Positions 8,846 to 17,321 of a stretch of DNA of 64,000 bases are shown in pieces (within the stretch, counting starts at the first letter, position 1; the number at the start of each line of letters is the position of its first letter). Source of the stretch: Desulfovibrio piger (lineage in GTDB: Bacteria > Desulfobacterota > Desulfovibrionia > Desulfovibrionales > Desulfovibrionaceae). The notes under the pieces were generated by a model. That model did not search any database. It saw only the letters and a program-made list of their open reading frames with translations, and was not told the origin of the DNA. The DNA lies in contig NZ_LT630450.1 in the NCBI RefSeq assembly GCF_900116045.1, positions 2,256,501 through 2,320,500 on the forward strand, in the 5' to 3' direction. The position numbers were made by a program, and so were the translations under genes.

Positions 8846-9961
8846 CTAGTCGTGGGAGTCGTCTTCCAGTTTGAGGACGTCCTGCCCCAGGGCGTAACGC
8901 ATGAGGGAGGGACGTTCAGCGGATTTTTTCAGGGAGCCGATGATGCGGGTCATGCGGCGGGTGCCTTCCAGCACGCCGCCCAGGTGCCCGGCCAGCTCCG
9001 TAAGGTCGGCGCGCGCCAGGATCTTTTCCAGCTCCAGGGCCAGGCGCTGGCCGCGCGAATCCTCGTGGAACTCGGCGCGCAGCTCGCGGGAAAGGCGCAG
9101 GGCGCGGGAAAGGTTGTTGTCGATGTCTTCCACCAGCTCGCCGCAGTATTCGGCCTGGTTGCGCATGATGTTCAGGGCGTTGTTGCCGTAGTGGGCCATG
9201 GCGCCGGCGGCTTTTTCCAGGGTGTCGCGGGCCACGGCCAGGCGGCGGCCCGTGGTCAGGGACACGATGCGGGCGCATTTGGAAAGGAAGTGGGCGTCGT
9301 ACATCTCGAAACCGTATTCGCGCTGGGTGTAGAGCAGCACCAGGCCGAAGGGCGGCCGGTCGTTGCGCTCGCGCAGCACGAAGGCCAGACGGGAACGGTA
9401 GCCCGCCTTGTAGACCACGCAGTCGAAGGACTCGCCGCCGCGTTCGATGCCCCGCAGGTTGTTGGACACCACGTGCCGGGCCGAGCCTTCCTTGACCGTG
9501 CGCATGACGGGATGGTTGCGGATGCCTTCTTCCAAGGCCGGGACCACCAGGGGGATGCCGCCGCCGTCACGGCGCGCGGCGGCCTGTACCACCCACTCGC
9601 CCTGGGGGTTGCGCAGGCGGCAGACATACAGGTCGGCATGCAGGGCATGGACCAGGATCTCGGCGCTCTGGCGCAGCACTTCCCCGGGGGGGGCCATATG
9701 GTCGGCCATGGAGAGCAGGTCGTTGGAGACACGCAGCAGGGTCTCCGTCTCGCTCTGCATGGCGGCGATGGAGGAGAGCAGCTGGAGCAGCGAGCGCCAG
9801 CTGCGCAGGGGCACGGCCCGCACGTCGGGCTGGTAGCCGCGCTTCAGGGAGCGGAAGGCAGCCCGGATAAGGGCGATGATGGCAGGACGCACTTCGGGCG
9901 GCGCGTGCCTGACGATCTCGGTGATGGCTTCGCGCGGGGTGCGCAGGGAGTGGTATGACAC
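8846..9961 (-). CDS. GAF-domain protein with a histidine-kinase-like helical domain but no ATPase domain
   Basis: 371 residues from a GTG start at 9961. A longer ATG-started frame (from 10039) is unlikely because a good sigma70-type promoter lies inside that extension. After a helical N-terminus (~1-85), residues ~85-235 resemble a GAF sensor domain (SAEILVHALHADLYVCRL to RPPFGLVLLYT). Residues ~240-350 are all helix and contain AMAHYGNNALNIM with His257, very like the H-box of histidine kinases. The protein ends at LEDDSHD with no N, G1 or G2 box, so no ATP-binding domain is present. It may be a phosphotransfer or decoy partner of another kinase, or simply a sensor scaffold. The site before the GTG is weak (AGCGAG). 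It is a single-gene unit, divergent from the lipoprotein gene. Confidence 0.7.
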   Translation of the reverse strand: MSYHSLRTPREAITEIVRHAPPEVRPAIIALIRAAFRSLKRGYQPDVRAVPLRSWRSLLQLLSSIAAMQSETETLLRVSNDLLSMADHMAPPGEVLRQSAEILVHALHADLYVCRLRNPQGEWVVQAAARRDGGGIPLVVPALEEGIRNHPVMRTVKEGSARHVVSNNLRGIERGGESFDCVVYKAGYRSRLAFVLRERNDRPPFGLVLLYTQREYGFEMYDAHFLSKCARIVSLTTGRRLAVARDTLEKAAGAMAHYGNNALNIMRNQAEYCGELVEDIDNNLSRALRLSRELRAEFHEDSRGQRLALELEKILARADLTELAGHLGGVLEGTRRMTRIIGSLKKSAERPSLMRYALGQDVLKLEDDSHD

Positions 9962-10021
9962 GAAAATTCTCGCTTGGCGGCAGGTCCGCCCTGAAGATCT
10001 TATGAAATAAGGACAACGTCC

Positions 10022-10049
10022 AGAATAACAATATCGCATCCTTTGTCAA
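10022..10049 (-). promoter_or_regulatory. Sigma70-type promoter of the GAF-domain gene
   Basis: On the minus strand TTGACA (10049-10044), a 16-base spacer and TATTCT (10027-10022). Transcription would begin near 10015, which excludes the ATG at 10039 and supports the GTG start at 9961. Confidence 0.65.
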
Positions 10050-10122
10050 TGCGTGTGCCGTCTTGCACAGGGTCCCGTCCCGTCCGCGGCCCGGGAGACG
10101 GGGCGGGGAAGACGGAAAAGAG

Positions 10123-10151
10123 TTGAGTCCCGGGACAAAACATCGTACAAG
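10123..10151 (+). promoter_or_regulatory. Sigma70-type promoter of the OmpH-like lipoprotein gene
   Basis: TTGAGT at 10123-10128, a 17-base spacer, and TACAAG at 10146-10151. The expected transcript start is about 45 bases before the ATG at 10206. Confidence 0.55.
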
Positions 10152-10205
10152 CAGGCCATTCAGACTGAAACCGCACATCTGCGGATGATCCAAGGAGAAC
10201 TCCCC

Positions 10206-10871
10206 ATGCCTATTCGTTTGCTCATCCTTTCCCTGCTCGTCCTCTGCCTCGCCGTCAGCGGCTGCCAGCAGACCCAGGAACCCGCCGTCAAGGTCGGCGT
10301 GGTCGACATGAACCGCCTGCTGCGCGACAGCGAGCCCGGCAAGGAAGCCAGCCGCTTCCTGGAAGGCATGCAGAAGGAGATCCAGCAGCAGATCGACGAC
10401 GTGCAGGCCCGCCTGGGCAAAGACCCCGAGAACGAAAACCTGCAGCGTGAACTGCAGGCCATCTACATGGGCGGCCAGCAGCGCATCAATGCCGAACAGC
10501 AGAACGTGGTCAGCCAGCTGCTGGACCTGACCCAGCGCCTGGTGAACAACTACCGCAAGGCCAACGGCCTGAGCGTGGTGCTGGGCACGGACGTGGCCGT
10601 GGCCTATGACCCCGCCCTGGACGTGACCAATGCCCTGCTGGACGAGATGAACAAGCAGAAGGTCAACTTCGTGTCCGTGAGCAACCCCCAGCCCGAAGCT
10701 CCCGCCGCGGCGGATGCTCCTGCCGCCGAAGCGCCCGCCCCTGCCGCCCAGGACGCCAAGGCCGCCGAAAAGCCCGCTGCAAAGCCTGCGCCCGCTGCGG
10801 AACAGGCCGCTCCTGCCGCTGAAAAGCCCGCTGCCGCAAAGGCCGCTCCCTCCGAAGCCAAGGCCCAGTAG
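10206..10871 (+). CDS. OmpH/Skp-like periplasmic lipoprotein with Ala/Pro-rich tail
   Basis: 221 residues. The start at 10206 follows AAGGAG. A lipoprotein signal ends at VSGC, with Cys20 as the lipidated residue; Gln at +2 argues for outer-membrane sorting by the E. coli rule. Residues ~28-170 match the OmpH/Skp pattern: a beta strand VKVGVVDMNRLL, a long charged coiled-coil hairpin (about 40-110), then YRKANGLSVVLGTD and AVAYDPALDVTNALLDEMNK. Skp-family proteins hold unfolded outer-membrane proteins in the periplasm. The last ~50 residues are almost only Ala, Pro, Glu and Lys in KPA/APA-type repeats, which could span peptidoglycan or be a disordered spacer. A strong terminator follows, so it is monocistronic. 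Confidence 0.85.
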   Translation: MPIRLLILSLLVLCLAVSGCQQTQEPAVKVGVVDMNRLLRDSEPGKEASRFLEGMQKEIQQQIDDVQARLGKDPENENLQRELQAIYMGGQQRINAEQQNVVSQLLDLTQRLVNNYRKANGLSVVLGTDVAVAYDPALDVTNALLDEMNKQKVNFVSVSNPQPEAPAAADAPAAEAPAPAAQDAKAAEKPAAKPAPAAEQAAPAAEKPAAAKAAPSEAKAQ

Positions 10872-10895
10872 CCGCTGTCTGTGTCATTTTGCGAG

Positions 10896-10922
10896 AGCCC
10901 CGGTCCCTCCGGGGCTCTTTTC
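10896..10922 (+). terminator. Terminator after the OmpH-like lipoprotein gene
   Basis: A 9-bp stem GAGCCCCGG / CCGGGGCTC with loop TCCCT, then TTTT. Confidence 0.9.
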
Positions 10923-10980
10923 GTCTCTTTCCTCCGGCGTCCCGTACATACGCGCGGCCGGAGGGGACTTTGAGGACCCC

Positions 10981-11676
10981 ATGAAGGACTTTGAAAAATT
11001 CATCAACGGTTTCAGAAACTTCCGCCGTTTCTATTTTGATGCGGAAAACGACTACTACGCGTCCCTGAACAAGGGGCAGCATCCCAAGGCCATCGTCATC
11101 GCCTGCAGTGACTCCCGGGCCGATCCGGCCCTGCTCATGGGCTGCGACCCGGGCGACATCTTCGTGGTGCGCAATGTGGCCAACCTGGTGCCCCATGCCG
11201 ACGACGCCCTGCGCCGGGACGCCGTGCTGGCCGTGCTGGAATACGGGGTGCATCATCTCAAGGTGGAGCACATCATCGTGCTGGGCCACTCCGGCTGCGG
11301 CGGCATCCAGGCCCTGCTGGACCCCGCATCGCTGCATGACGAGAGCTTCGTGGCCAACTGGGTCTCCCTGGCCGCGCCCGCCCTGGAACGGATGCGCGAG
11401 GACGTGCGCGACGAGAGCCCGGCCGACCGGCAGCGCCACTGCGAAGAGGCCGCCATCCTCGTCTCCATCGACAACCTGCTTTCCTATCCCTGGATACAGG
11501 AGCGCGTGTCCGCCCATGAACTCTCGCTGCATGCCTGGTATTTCGACATGTCGCGGGGGGCCCTGCTGGCCTATTTCCCGGACAGCGAGACCTTCGAGCC
11601 CCTGGTGGCCCACTGCCGCCAGTGCGGGGCCCCGGATGCCGCCTGCGACTGCCATGCGAACGGCGGCGCGGTCTAG
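10981..11676 (+). CDS. Beta-class carbonic anhydrase
   Basis: 231 residues. The start at 10981 (MKDFEKFINGFRNFR) has GAGG a few bases upstream. The zinc ligands and catalytic dyad of the beta class are all visible: Cys42-x-Asp44-x-Arg46 in IACSDSRAD, and His103/Cys106 in VLGHSGCGG. The enzyme interconverts CO2 and bicarbonate in the cytoplasm. The C-terminus carries extra cysteines (HCRQCGAPDAACDCH) not needed for catalysis, which might bind metal. The gene lies between two unrelated transport genes and could supply bicarbonate for anaplerotic carboxylation or pH balance. Confidence 0.95.
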   Translation: MKDFEKFINGFRNFRRFYFDAENDYYASLNKGQHPKAIVIACSDSRADPALLMGCDPGDIFVVRNVANLVPHADDALRRDAVLAVLEYGVHHLKVEHIIVLGHSGCGGIQALLDPASLHDESFVANWVSLAAPALERMREDVRDESPADRQRHCEEAAILVSIDNLLSYPWIQERVSAHELSLHAWYFDMSRGALLAYFPDSETFEPLVAHCRQCGAPDAACDCHANGGAV

Positions 11677-11859
11677 GACAGGCCCGGTGCCCGCGGCCCC
11701 GGCGCGCGGGAAAGAGGGCCCGGCAGCACGGATGCGGGGCCTGTCCCGGCTGGCGGCACGGCCGCTTCCCGGCAGGGCGTCCGTCCCTGGCCTTTTTCTC
11801 CGGGCCCGGTGGCGGACGCCGCGTCTGGACATCCGGCCGGGAGAAGCATAAGCAAGGGC

Positions 11860-12840
11860 ATGATCGAAGCATTTTCCGCCGTTGTCCCCGTGTTCCTGCT
11901 CATCGGTCTGGGCGTCTGCCTGGATCTTTTCCGGGCCCTTCCCGAGAACGCCAACCAGACCCTGAGCCTCTATGTCCTCAACGTGGCCCTGCCGCTGCTG
12001 CTGTTCCAGATCATGGCCACCGCGCCTCTGGAGAGCTTTGCGCACCCGCAGTTCTGGCTGGGCGTCATCGCCGCGCAGTTCCTCATCTACGGGGCCTGCT
12101 ACGCGGCCGACCGCATCCTGGCCCGCCACGACAGCGCGGCGGCGACCGTGACGGCCCTGGGCGGCTGTTTCTGCAATGCCGCCTTCGTGGGCATCCCCGT
12201 CATCACCAGCGCCCTGCCGGGCAATGCCGAGGCCCTGTTCGTGGCCGGCCTGTTCACCATCACGCCCAATCTGCTGTTCGTGGTGGGGCAGGTGCAGCTG
12301 GCCGCGCATGATCCTTCCCGGTCCATGCCGCAGGGGCGCAAGGCCGTGCTGCTGCATGTGCTGCGCTATTCGCTGCTGTACAATGCCGTGTTCTGGGGCA
12401 TGGCGGGCGGCGTGCTGGTCTCCGCCCTGGGCCTTGGGCTGTGGGGGCCGCTGGACAGGGCCGCCGAGCTGGTGGGGCATACGGCCGCGCCCTGCATGCT
12501 GGTCACCCTGGGCCTGACCCTGCGGGAACGGCTGGCCGTGGTCTTCCGCCATGCGGGCAACCACGCCCTGCTGCGCCAGGCGGCCCTGCAGATCTGCAAG
12601 CTGGTGGTGCAGCCCCTGGTGTGCTGGGCCATCCTGGCCGCGCTGGGCGTGGAAGGCCTGTGGCTGGCCGTCTCGGTCATCATGTGCGCTTCCGGCTCCG
12701 CCCTGGTGGTCCCCGTGCTGGCGGACGTGCATCATGCCGGCCCGGAAGAGGCGACCCTGACGGCCCTGGTCTCCAACGGCCTGAGCCTGTTCTCGCTGAG
12801 TTTCTTCATCTGGCTGATGCGTCTGCTGGGCCATATCTGA
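11860..12840 (+). CDS. AEC-family permease (auxin-efflux-carrier type), copy 1
   Basis: 326 residues with about ten membrane segments. I use the ATG at 11860 (MIEAFSAVVPVFLLIGLG) behind AAGGG, since the first membrane helix starts a few residues later. Family features are the two five-helix halves, the NAAFVGIPVI segment in the first half and the polar loop before the C-terminal half. AEC proteins move small organic anions such as malate; the substrate here is unknown. The next gene is a paralog in the same orientation, separated by a terminator, so the pair is a tandem duplication with separate transcription units. Confidence 0.82.
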   Translation: MIEAFSAVVPVFLLIGLGVCLDLFRALPENANQTLSLYVLNVALPLLLFQIMATAPLESFAHPQFWLGVIAAQFLIYGACYAADRILARHDSAAATVTALGGCFCNAAFVGIPVITSALPGNAEALFVAGLFTITPNLLFVVGQVQLAAHDPSRSMPQGRKAVLLHVLRYSLLYNAVFWGMAGGVLVSALGLGLWGPLDRAAELVGHTAAPCMLVTLGLTLRERLAVVFRHAGNHALLRQAALQICKLVVQPLVCWAILAALGVEGLWLAVSVIMCASGSALVVPVLADVHHAGPEEATLTALVSNGLSLFSLSFFIWLMRLLGHI

Positions 12841-12910
12841 GGCGTCCGGGAAGACCTTTCGCCGTCCTGCCCGGGGCTGGCGCCCCAAAACGGCAGCCGG
12901 CGGCGCAAGA

Positions 12911-12943
12911 AAGCCCGGTCGGCATGCCGATCCCGGGCTTTTT
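12911..12943 (+). terminator. Terminator between the two AEC permease genes
   Basis: AGCCCGG (12912-12918) pairs with CCGGGCT (12933-12939). The loop contains a second self-complementary piece (TCGGCATGCCGA), and five T follow. Confidence 0.85.
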
Positions 12944-12954
12944 CAAGGAGTTAT

Positions 12955-12980
12955 AAATTGCTTGGTTAAACAAACAATTT
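12955..12980. promoter_or_regulatory. 26-bp near-perfect palindrome upstream of AEC permease copy 2
   Basis: AAATTGCTTG, GTTAAA, CAAACAATTT: the 10-base arms match at nine of ten positions. It lies about 90 bases before the start codon in an otherwise GC-rich gap and looks like an operator for a dimeric regulator. No regulator gene is next to it. Confidence 0.55.
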
Positions 12981-13070
12981 TCTGGACAAGCGGAAGGAAG
13001 AAGCGCATCTTTCTCCGCACCGCAAGCGACATCCTCCGGGAGCCACACTACGGTCTGATGGAGGTATCCA

Positions 13071-14045
13071 ATGGAAGCGTTTTATGCCGTTCTTCCCGTC
13101 TTTCTGCTCATAGCCGTGGGGGCCGCTGTCCACATGACCGACGTGCTGCCGGAGAACACCGGCGCGGCCATGGGCCTTTATGTGCTCAAGCTGGCCCTGC
13201 CCGTGCTCATGCTGCACATCCTGGCCGGGGCGAGCCGTCTGGACCTGGCCCACGGCGGTTTCTGGCTGGGCGTCATCGGGGCGCAGATGCTGTGCTATCT
13301 GCTGGGCTATGTCGTGGACAGGCTGTTTTCCCGGCGGGGCGCGGGCCCGGCCATCATCTCCGGCCTGGCCTGCAGCGCCAGCAACACGGCCTTCGTGGGC
13401 CTGCCCATCGTGGCCAGCCTGCTGCCGGGCAACCATGAGGCCATGGTGGTGGCCGGTCTGGCCGCCCTGACCCCCAATGTGGTGGTCATCATGGCCCAGG
13501 TCCGCATGGACTGTCTGGCGGGTTCCGCGGCCTGGGGCGACGGCCGGGACCGCATCTGGAAGCTGCTGCGCCTCTTCCTGCTGGGCAACCCCCTGCTGCT
13601 GGCCACCCTGGCGGGCCTGGCCCTGGCCTGCTCGGGGCTGGGGCTGTGGCGGCCTCTGGACCATGCGGCGGCGCTCATCGGCAGCACGGCGGCCCCCTGC
13701 ATGCTGCTGGCCCTGGGCTTCGACCTGCGCCAGAAGCTGGTGCTGGCCCTGCGTCGCAACGGCGGGCACACGGTGATCCGGCAGACCTGGCTCCTGCTGT
13801 GCAAGCTGGGCATCCATCCCCTGATCTGCTGGGGCATCATGCGCCTGGCGGGCCTGCCGCCGCTCTGGCTGGGCGTGGGCGTGCTCATGTCCGCCACCGG
13901 CACGGCCCTGGTGGCCTCGGTGCTGGCCGAGGTCTACAGCGCCGTGCCCGAAGAGGCGGCCCTGACCGCCGTGCTGAGCAATGCCGCCAGCATGGTCAGC
14001 CTGATGCTGTTCATCTTTTTGCTGCAGGGAGCGGGCTGCCTGTAA
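13071..14045 (+). CDS. AEC-family permease, copy 2
   Basis: 324 residues, about ten hydrophobic segments, clearly paralogous to the preceding permease. Both begin with MxAFxAVxPVFLLI and share NTAFVGLPIV (NAAFVGIPVI in copy 1), TAAPCMLLALG (TAAPCMLVTLG) and EEAALTAVLSNAASMVSL (EEATLTALVSNGLSLFSL). The start at 13071 follows a GGAGG-containing stretch. Transport of a small carboxylate is likely, but the substrate is not known. It probably has its own promoter, as a terminator and a palindromic operator candidate lie between the copies. Keeping both copies suggests different substrates or different regulation. Confidence 0.82.
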   Translation: MEAFYAVLPVFLLIAVGAAVHMTDVLPENTGAAMGLYVLKLALPVLMLHILAGASRLDLAHGGFWLGVIGAQMLCYLLGYVVDRLFSRRGAGPAIISGLACSASNTAFVGLPIVASLLPGNHEAMVVAGLAALTPNVVVIMAQVRMDCLAGSAAWGDGRDRIWKLLRLFLLGNPLLLATLAGLALACSGLGLWRPLDHAAALIGSTAAPCMLLALGFDLRQKLVLALRRNGGHTVIRQTWLLLCKLGIHPLICWGIMRLAGLPPLWLGVGVLMSATGTALVASVLAEVYSAVPEEAALTAVLSNAASMVSLMLFIFLLQGAGCL

Positions 14046-14128
14046 GCGCTTGTCAGGAACGGTGCCGGGCTATAGGATAGGGGATATCGCCGTTTTCCCG
14101 GCCCTGTTCCCGTACAAGGAATCTTTTG

Positions 14129-15601
14129 ATGGATCGCTTCTCCCGTCTGTGCCTGTGGGGGTCCACGGCGTGCGCCTTTTTGAGCCTGGCCCTGCTGTCG
14201 TTCGATGTCTTCCCCTGGTTCCGGGATCCGGTTTTGCCGCATCGTCCCACATATCCTCTCGGGATCGCGGGCGCAGTGCTGTTCATCCTTTCCGGCCAGT
14301 GGCGCGGGCGGATGCGGGAACACCGCCTGTTGCTGGGAGGGATCCTGGGCATGGCGGCCCTGGCAGTACTGGCCACTGCGCGGGGCTTGCAAAGCGTGCC
14401 CGGGGATGTTGCACCGGACGTCTGGACGGGCTTCCTGCTCTGGACGGCGATCCCTCTGGCGTTCTGGCTCTGGTGGGCCGTGATGTTTTCCTGCCTGCCG
14501 CGCGAGCGGGGAAAACAACTCTTCCATGCTGCGGTACTGCTGCTCGCGCTCTCGAACCTGGCACATATCGTCCTGGAGATCCTGGCCAATCACGGCGCAG
14601 CAGGGATCAAGGATTTTCTGGTCAGCATCAATCCCTGGTTCCGTTTTGAATGCATCGATCACGGCTGGTGGCCGCCGGTCTATTTCACGGACAGGATCAG
14701 GGGGCTGTTTGCCGAGCCACCGCATATGGCTGTGGGGCTCATCCCCGTGCTGGGCGTGGCCCTGGCCCTGAGCGGGGCGAAGCGCCTCTGGCTGCTGGCT
14801 GTGGCCTGCTGGGGCCTCATCATGTGGCAGGGCAAGATCGCTTCCGGTCTGTTTGCTTTTGCCGTGACCTGCGTTGCCGCCGCCCTGCCGTGCTATCTTG
14901 CCGTCCTGCGCCGTCACCGTATACCGGTCCTGCTGCTGACAGCCGTTCTGCTTGCAGGGGGCGGCTGGGGGCTGCATGCCGGATGGCCCGGGATACAGGC
15001 CCGTTTCCAGCCGGCTTTTCAGGAGGCAGAGTCCTTGGTCCGCTTTGTAAAAGACAGTCATGCGGGCAAACCAGCGACATGCCCCGAACTGCAGGGAGGG
15101 CTGGAGGTCAGTTCTTTGGCCATCCGCTATACCTGTGCGCGGCTGGATATGGAGGCGGGGCTTTCGCGCCCGCTGGGCATGGGCTGCATGATGCAGGGCT
15201 GGTACTGGCAGCCGCTGGAGCAGTGCCGTCTGGAGCGGGGGAGCGAGTTGACGGGATTTGTCGAGGGTGCCAGGAGCAGCAAGCTCCACAAATACCCCCC
15301 CATGAACCAGTATACGACCCTGCTGGCGGAAACGGGCCTGCCCGGACTGGCCCTGTTCCTGGGCCTGTGCGCCATGCTGCTCTGGCGGAGCGTGGCCTTT
15401 GCCGCCCGTCACCGGGACTGGTATGTGTACGGCATGGCCTGTACTTTTCTGGGAGCGTTGGCGGCATTGTCCGCCATCACCTTGAAGAATGCCACGGCCT
15501 TCACCTTCTTCGCCGGTTACCTGTATGCCATCAGCGGGGAAAGGCATGAAGCGGCTTCCGTGACCGGAGACGCGCAGGTTCCGCGACAGGTGCGCGGGTA
15601 G
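14129..15601 (+). CDS. O-antigen ligase/polymerase-like membrane protein
   Basis: 490 residues with about 11 membrane helices. A large non-membrane loop spans roughly residues 300-400, the layout of the Wzy/WaaL (O-antigen ligase) superfamily. The loop holds the stretch PPMNQYTTLLAETGLPGLALF, which resembles the family motif HPHNxYLxxLxExGxxG with its first histidines replaced. The start at 14129 follows AAGGA. Members join lipid-linked glycans to lipid A-core or polymerise them at the periplasmic face. No LPS genes are adjacent. The gene looks somewhat less GC-biased than its neighbours, so acquisition by transfer is possible. The family assignment is from topology and the loop motif only. 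Confidence 0.65.
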   Translation: MDRFSRLCLWGSTACAFLSLALLSFDVFPWFRDPVLPHRPTYPLGIAGAVLFILSGQWRGRMREHRLLLGGILGMAALAVLATARGLQSVPGDVAPDVWTGFLLWTAIPLAFWLWWAVMFSCLPRERGKQLFHAAVLLLALSNLAHIVLEILANHGAAGIKDFLVSINPWFRFECIDHGWWPPVYFTDRIRGLFAEPPHMAVGLIPVLGVALALSGAKRLWLLAVACWGLIMWQGKIASGLFAFAVTCVAAALPCYLAVLRRHRIPVLLLTAVLLAGGGWGLHAGWPGIQARFQPAFQEAESLVRFVKDSHAGKPATCPELQGGLEVSSLAIRYTCARLDMEAGLSRPLGMGCMMQGWYWQPLEQCRLERGSELTGFVEGARSSKLHKYPPMNQYTTLLAETGLPGLALFLGLCAMLLWRSVAFAARHRDWYVYGMACTFLGALAALSAITLKNATAFTFFAGYLYAISGERHEAASVTGDAQVPRQVRG

Positions 15602-15783
15602 CCGGGCTGTCCACGCGGGGCAAGCCTTCTTCAGGGAGTGCGCTTCGCGGGCTGGCTTTCCTTTGCCATGCGGCACCGTCAGGGCGGATATCGGCAGATC
15701 GTTCGCAAGGCCGGATGGAGAGTGCGGGCCGGGCAGGCGGGGCGTTCAGGAAAGGCGCGGGATCTTCAGGGTCCGTTGCGGGG

Positions 15784-17283
15784 TCACTCGTCCAGCGCGG
15801 CGCAGGCATCTTCCTGCTGGCCGCGGTAGAGCAGCTCGTCGGTCATCTCCAGCAGTTCGCCCACGATGCCGCCGCCGGTCATGGGATGGCCGAACAGGGC
15901 CTCGCGCTGGTTGGTGAGGCCGCGCCGGTCCACGGCGTCGGGCATGGTAGGGGAGAGGGTCTCGCGCAGGCGGCAGGCCAGCAGATAGCCTTCGGCGCCG
16001 GGCAGGAAGATATCCGTGAGGGCGGTGAAACGGGCACGCATGCCGTCCCAGGCGGCCAGGGTTTCCGGGCCGGGCCGCAGGCCGCAGAGCACGCGCAGGG
16101 ACGAATACAGGTTGTTGCAGACCGCGCCGGGCAGGCCGGGGCGCCAGCCCCAGAGCCAGGACGTGCGCTCGAAGAAAAGATTGTGCTCCACGCCCAGATC
16201 CAGCAGGCCGCGCATGCCGTGCAGCAGGGTGTGCAGGGGCGCTGTCTGCGGTGTACCGGGCCAGCGGAAGGCGGCCTTGCGGTGCAGGTCCCAGGCGGGC
16301 ACCAGCTCGCGCTGCGGCGCCAGACCGGCCAGCGCGCGCAGCAGATGGGCCAGCCAGGCGTTGGCATCGTGGCTGTCCGGGGTCTCCAGATGGGAATAGC
16401 TGAGGACGTAGCGCCCCCGGCCGTAATTGCCCGCCACCATCAGGGGCTGGCCGTCGAGGAAATCCGCCGAGACATTGACCCCGTACAGGTCCTTCCAGGC
16501 TTCGAAGACAGGGGCCGGGATGCGGCTCAGGGGCAGGTCGGCCAGCCAGAAGTCCGTGTCCGGCTGGCGGTAGGAGGCCAGGATGCTGACCCGCTCGTCG
16601 GCTTCCGGGGCGAAGCGGCCGGGCCACCAGACCGGCAGGGACGGCACATGGCCGTCGGCTTCCGGCGGGCGGCAGTTGCTGCAGTGGCGGCAGTCCTTTT
16701 CATGGCCGAGGGCGCAGCCGCGCCAGTGCGGCGGCACCAGGGCGCAGGCCTCGTCGCCCAGCGGCGGGCGCAGCGGGTCGGCGCTGTCGCCTGGCCGGGA
16801 GGCGACGGGGAGCTCCGGCCGTGCGGCGGGCAGGTCGCGGGCCATGCAGGAGCGCACACGCATGTGGGCATGGCCGGAGATCAGATGATGCAGGCGTTCG
16901 GGGTAGGGCGCACGGCCCCAGGGGCAGAGCCCCAGCCCGTCCTGGCTGCGGGGCTGGCTCAGGGCCAGTCCGGCGCCGCCGCAAAAGCCCAGGTAGCGGC
17001 CGCCTTCGGCCAGATAGTCGCGCACGGCCTGGCGCCCCTTCTCGCCCAGGGCGCGGGCCTTGAGACGGGCATTGCCGCCGGGCACCAGCAAAAGCGGGGC
17101 CGGGGCCCGCTCCCCGCCGGCCGGGCCCTGCGGGCATGGCTTGCGAAAAAGCGCGCCATTGGCTATGTCTTGTCCCTTGACCAGACGGCAGGGCAGTCCC
17201 AGCGCGCACAGGGCGCGCCAGACCATAAGGCCCCAGATATGGGACGCGTCCCAGAGAATACATACAGGGTTGGCGGCACACAT
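15784..17283 (-). CDS. BPL_N-domain (glutamine-amidotransferase-like) protein
   Basis: 499 residues. The N-terminal ~250 residues look like the class I amidotransferase-like domain named after biotin protein ligase N-termini (BPL_N): VCILWDASHIWGLMVWRAL, then LLLVPGGNARLK, and a nucleophile-elbow motif YLGFCGGAGLALS with a possible catalytic Cys. A cysteine cluster (RHCSNC) and a tail of unknown type follow. No biotin ligase domain is fused. The start at 17283 has no clear ribosome binding site but is the only one that keeps the first beta strand intact. It is divergent from valS with under 40 bases between them. The function is unknown; related proteins occur in Desulfovibrio, as far as I recall. 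Confidence 0.65.
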   Translation of the reverse strand: MCAANPVCILWDASHIWGLMVWRALCALGLPCRLVKGQDIANGALFRKPCPQGPAGGERAPAPLLLVPGGNARLKARALGEKGRQAVRDYLAEGGRYLGFCGGAGLALSQPRSQDGLGLCPWGRAPYPERLHHLISGHAHMRVRSCMARDLPAARPELPVASRPGDSADPLRPPLGDEACALVPPHWRGCALGHEKDCRHCSNCRPPEADGHVPSLPVWWPGRFAPEADERVSILASYRQPDTDFWLADLPLSRIPAPVFEAWKDLYGVNVSADFLDGQPLMVAGNYGRGRYVLSYSHLETPDSHDANAWLAHLLRALAGLAPQRELVPAWDLHRKAAFRWPGTPQTAPLHTLLHGMRGLLDLGVEHNLFFERTSWLWGWRPGLPGAVCNNLYSSLRVLCGLRPGPETLAAWDGMRARFTALTDIFLPGAEGYLLACRLRETLSPTMPDAVDRRGLTNQREALFGHPMTGGGIVGELLEMTDELLYRGQQEDACAALDE

Positions 17284-17321
17284 AACAGCGTACTATGGCC
17301 GCCTTTCATGGAGAAAGCAAG

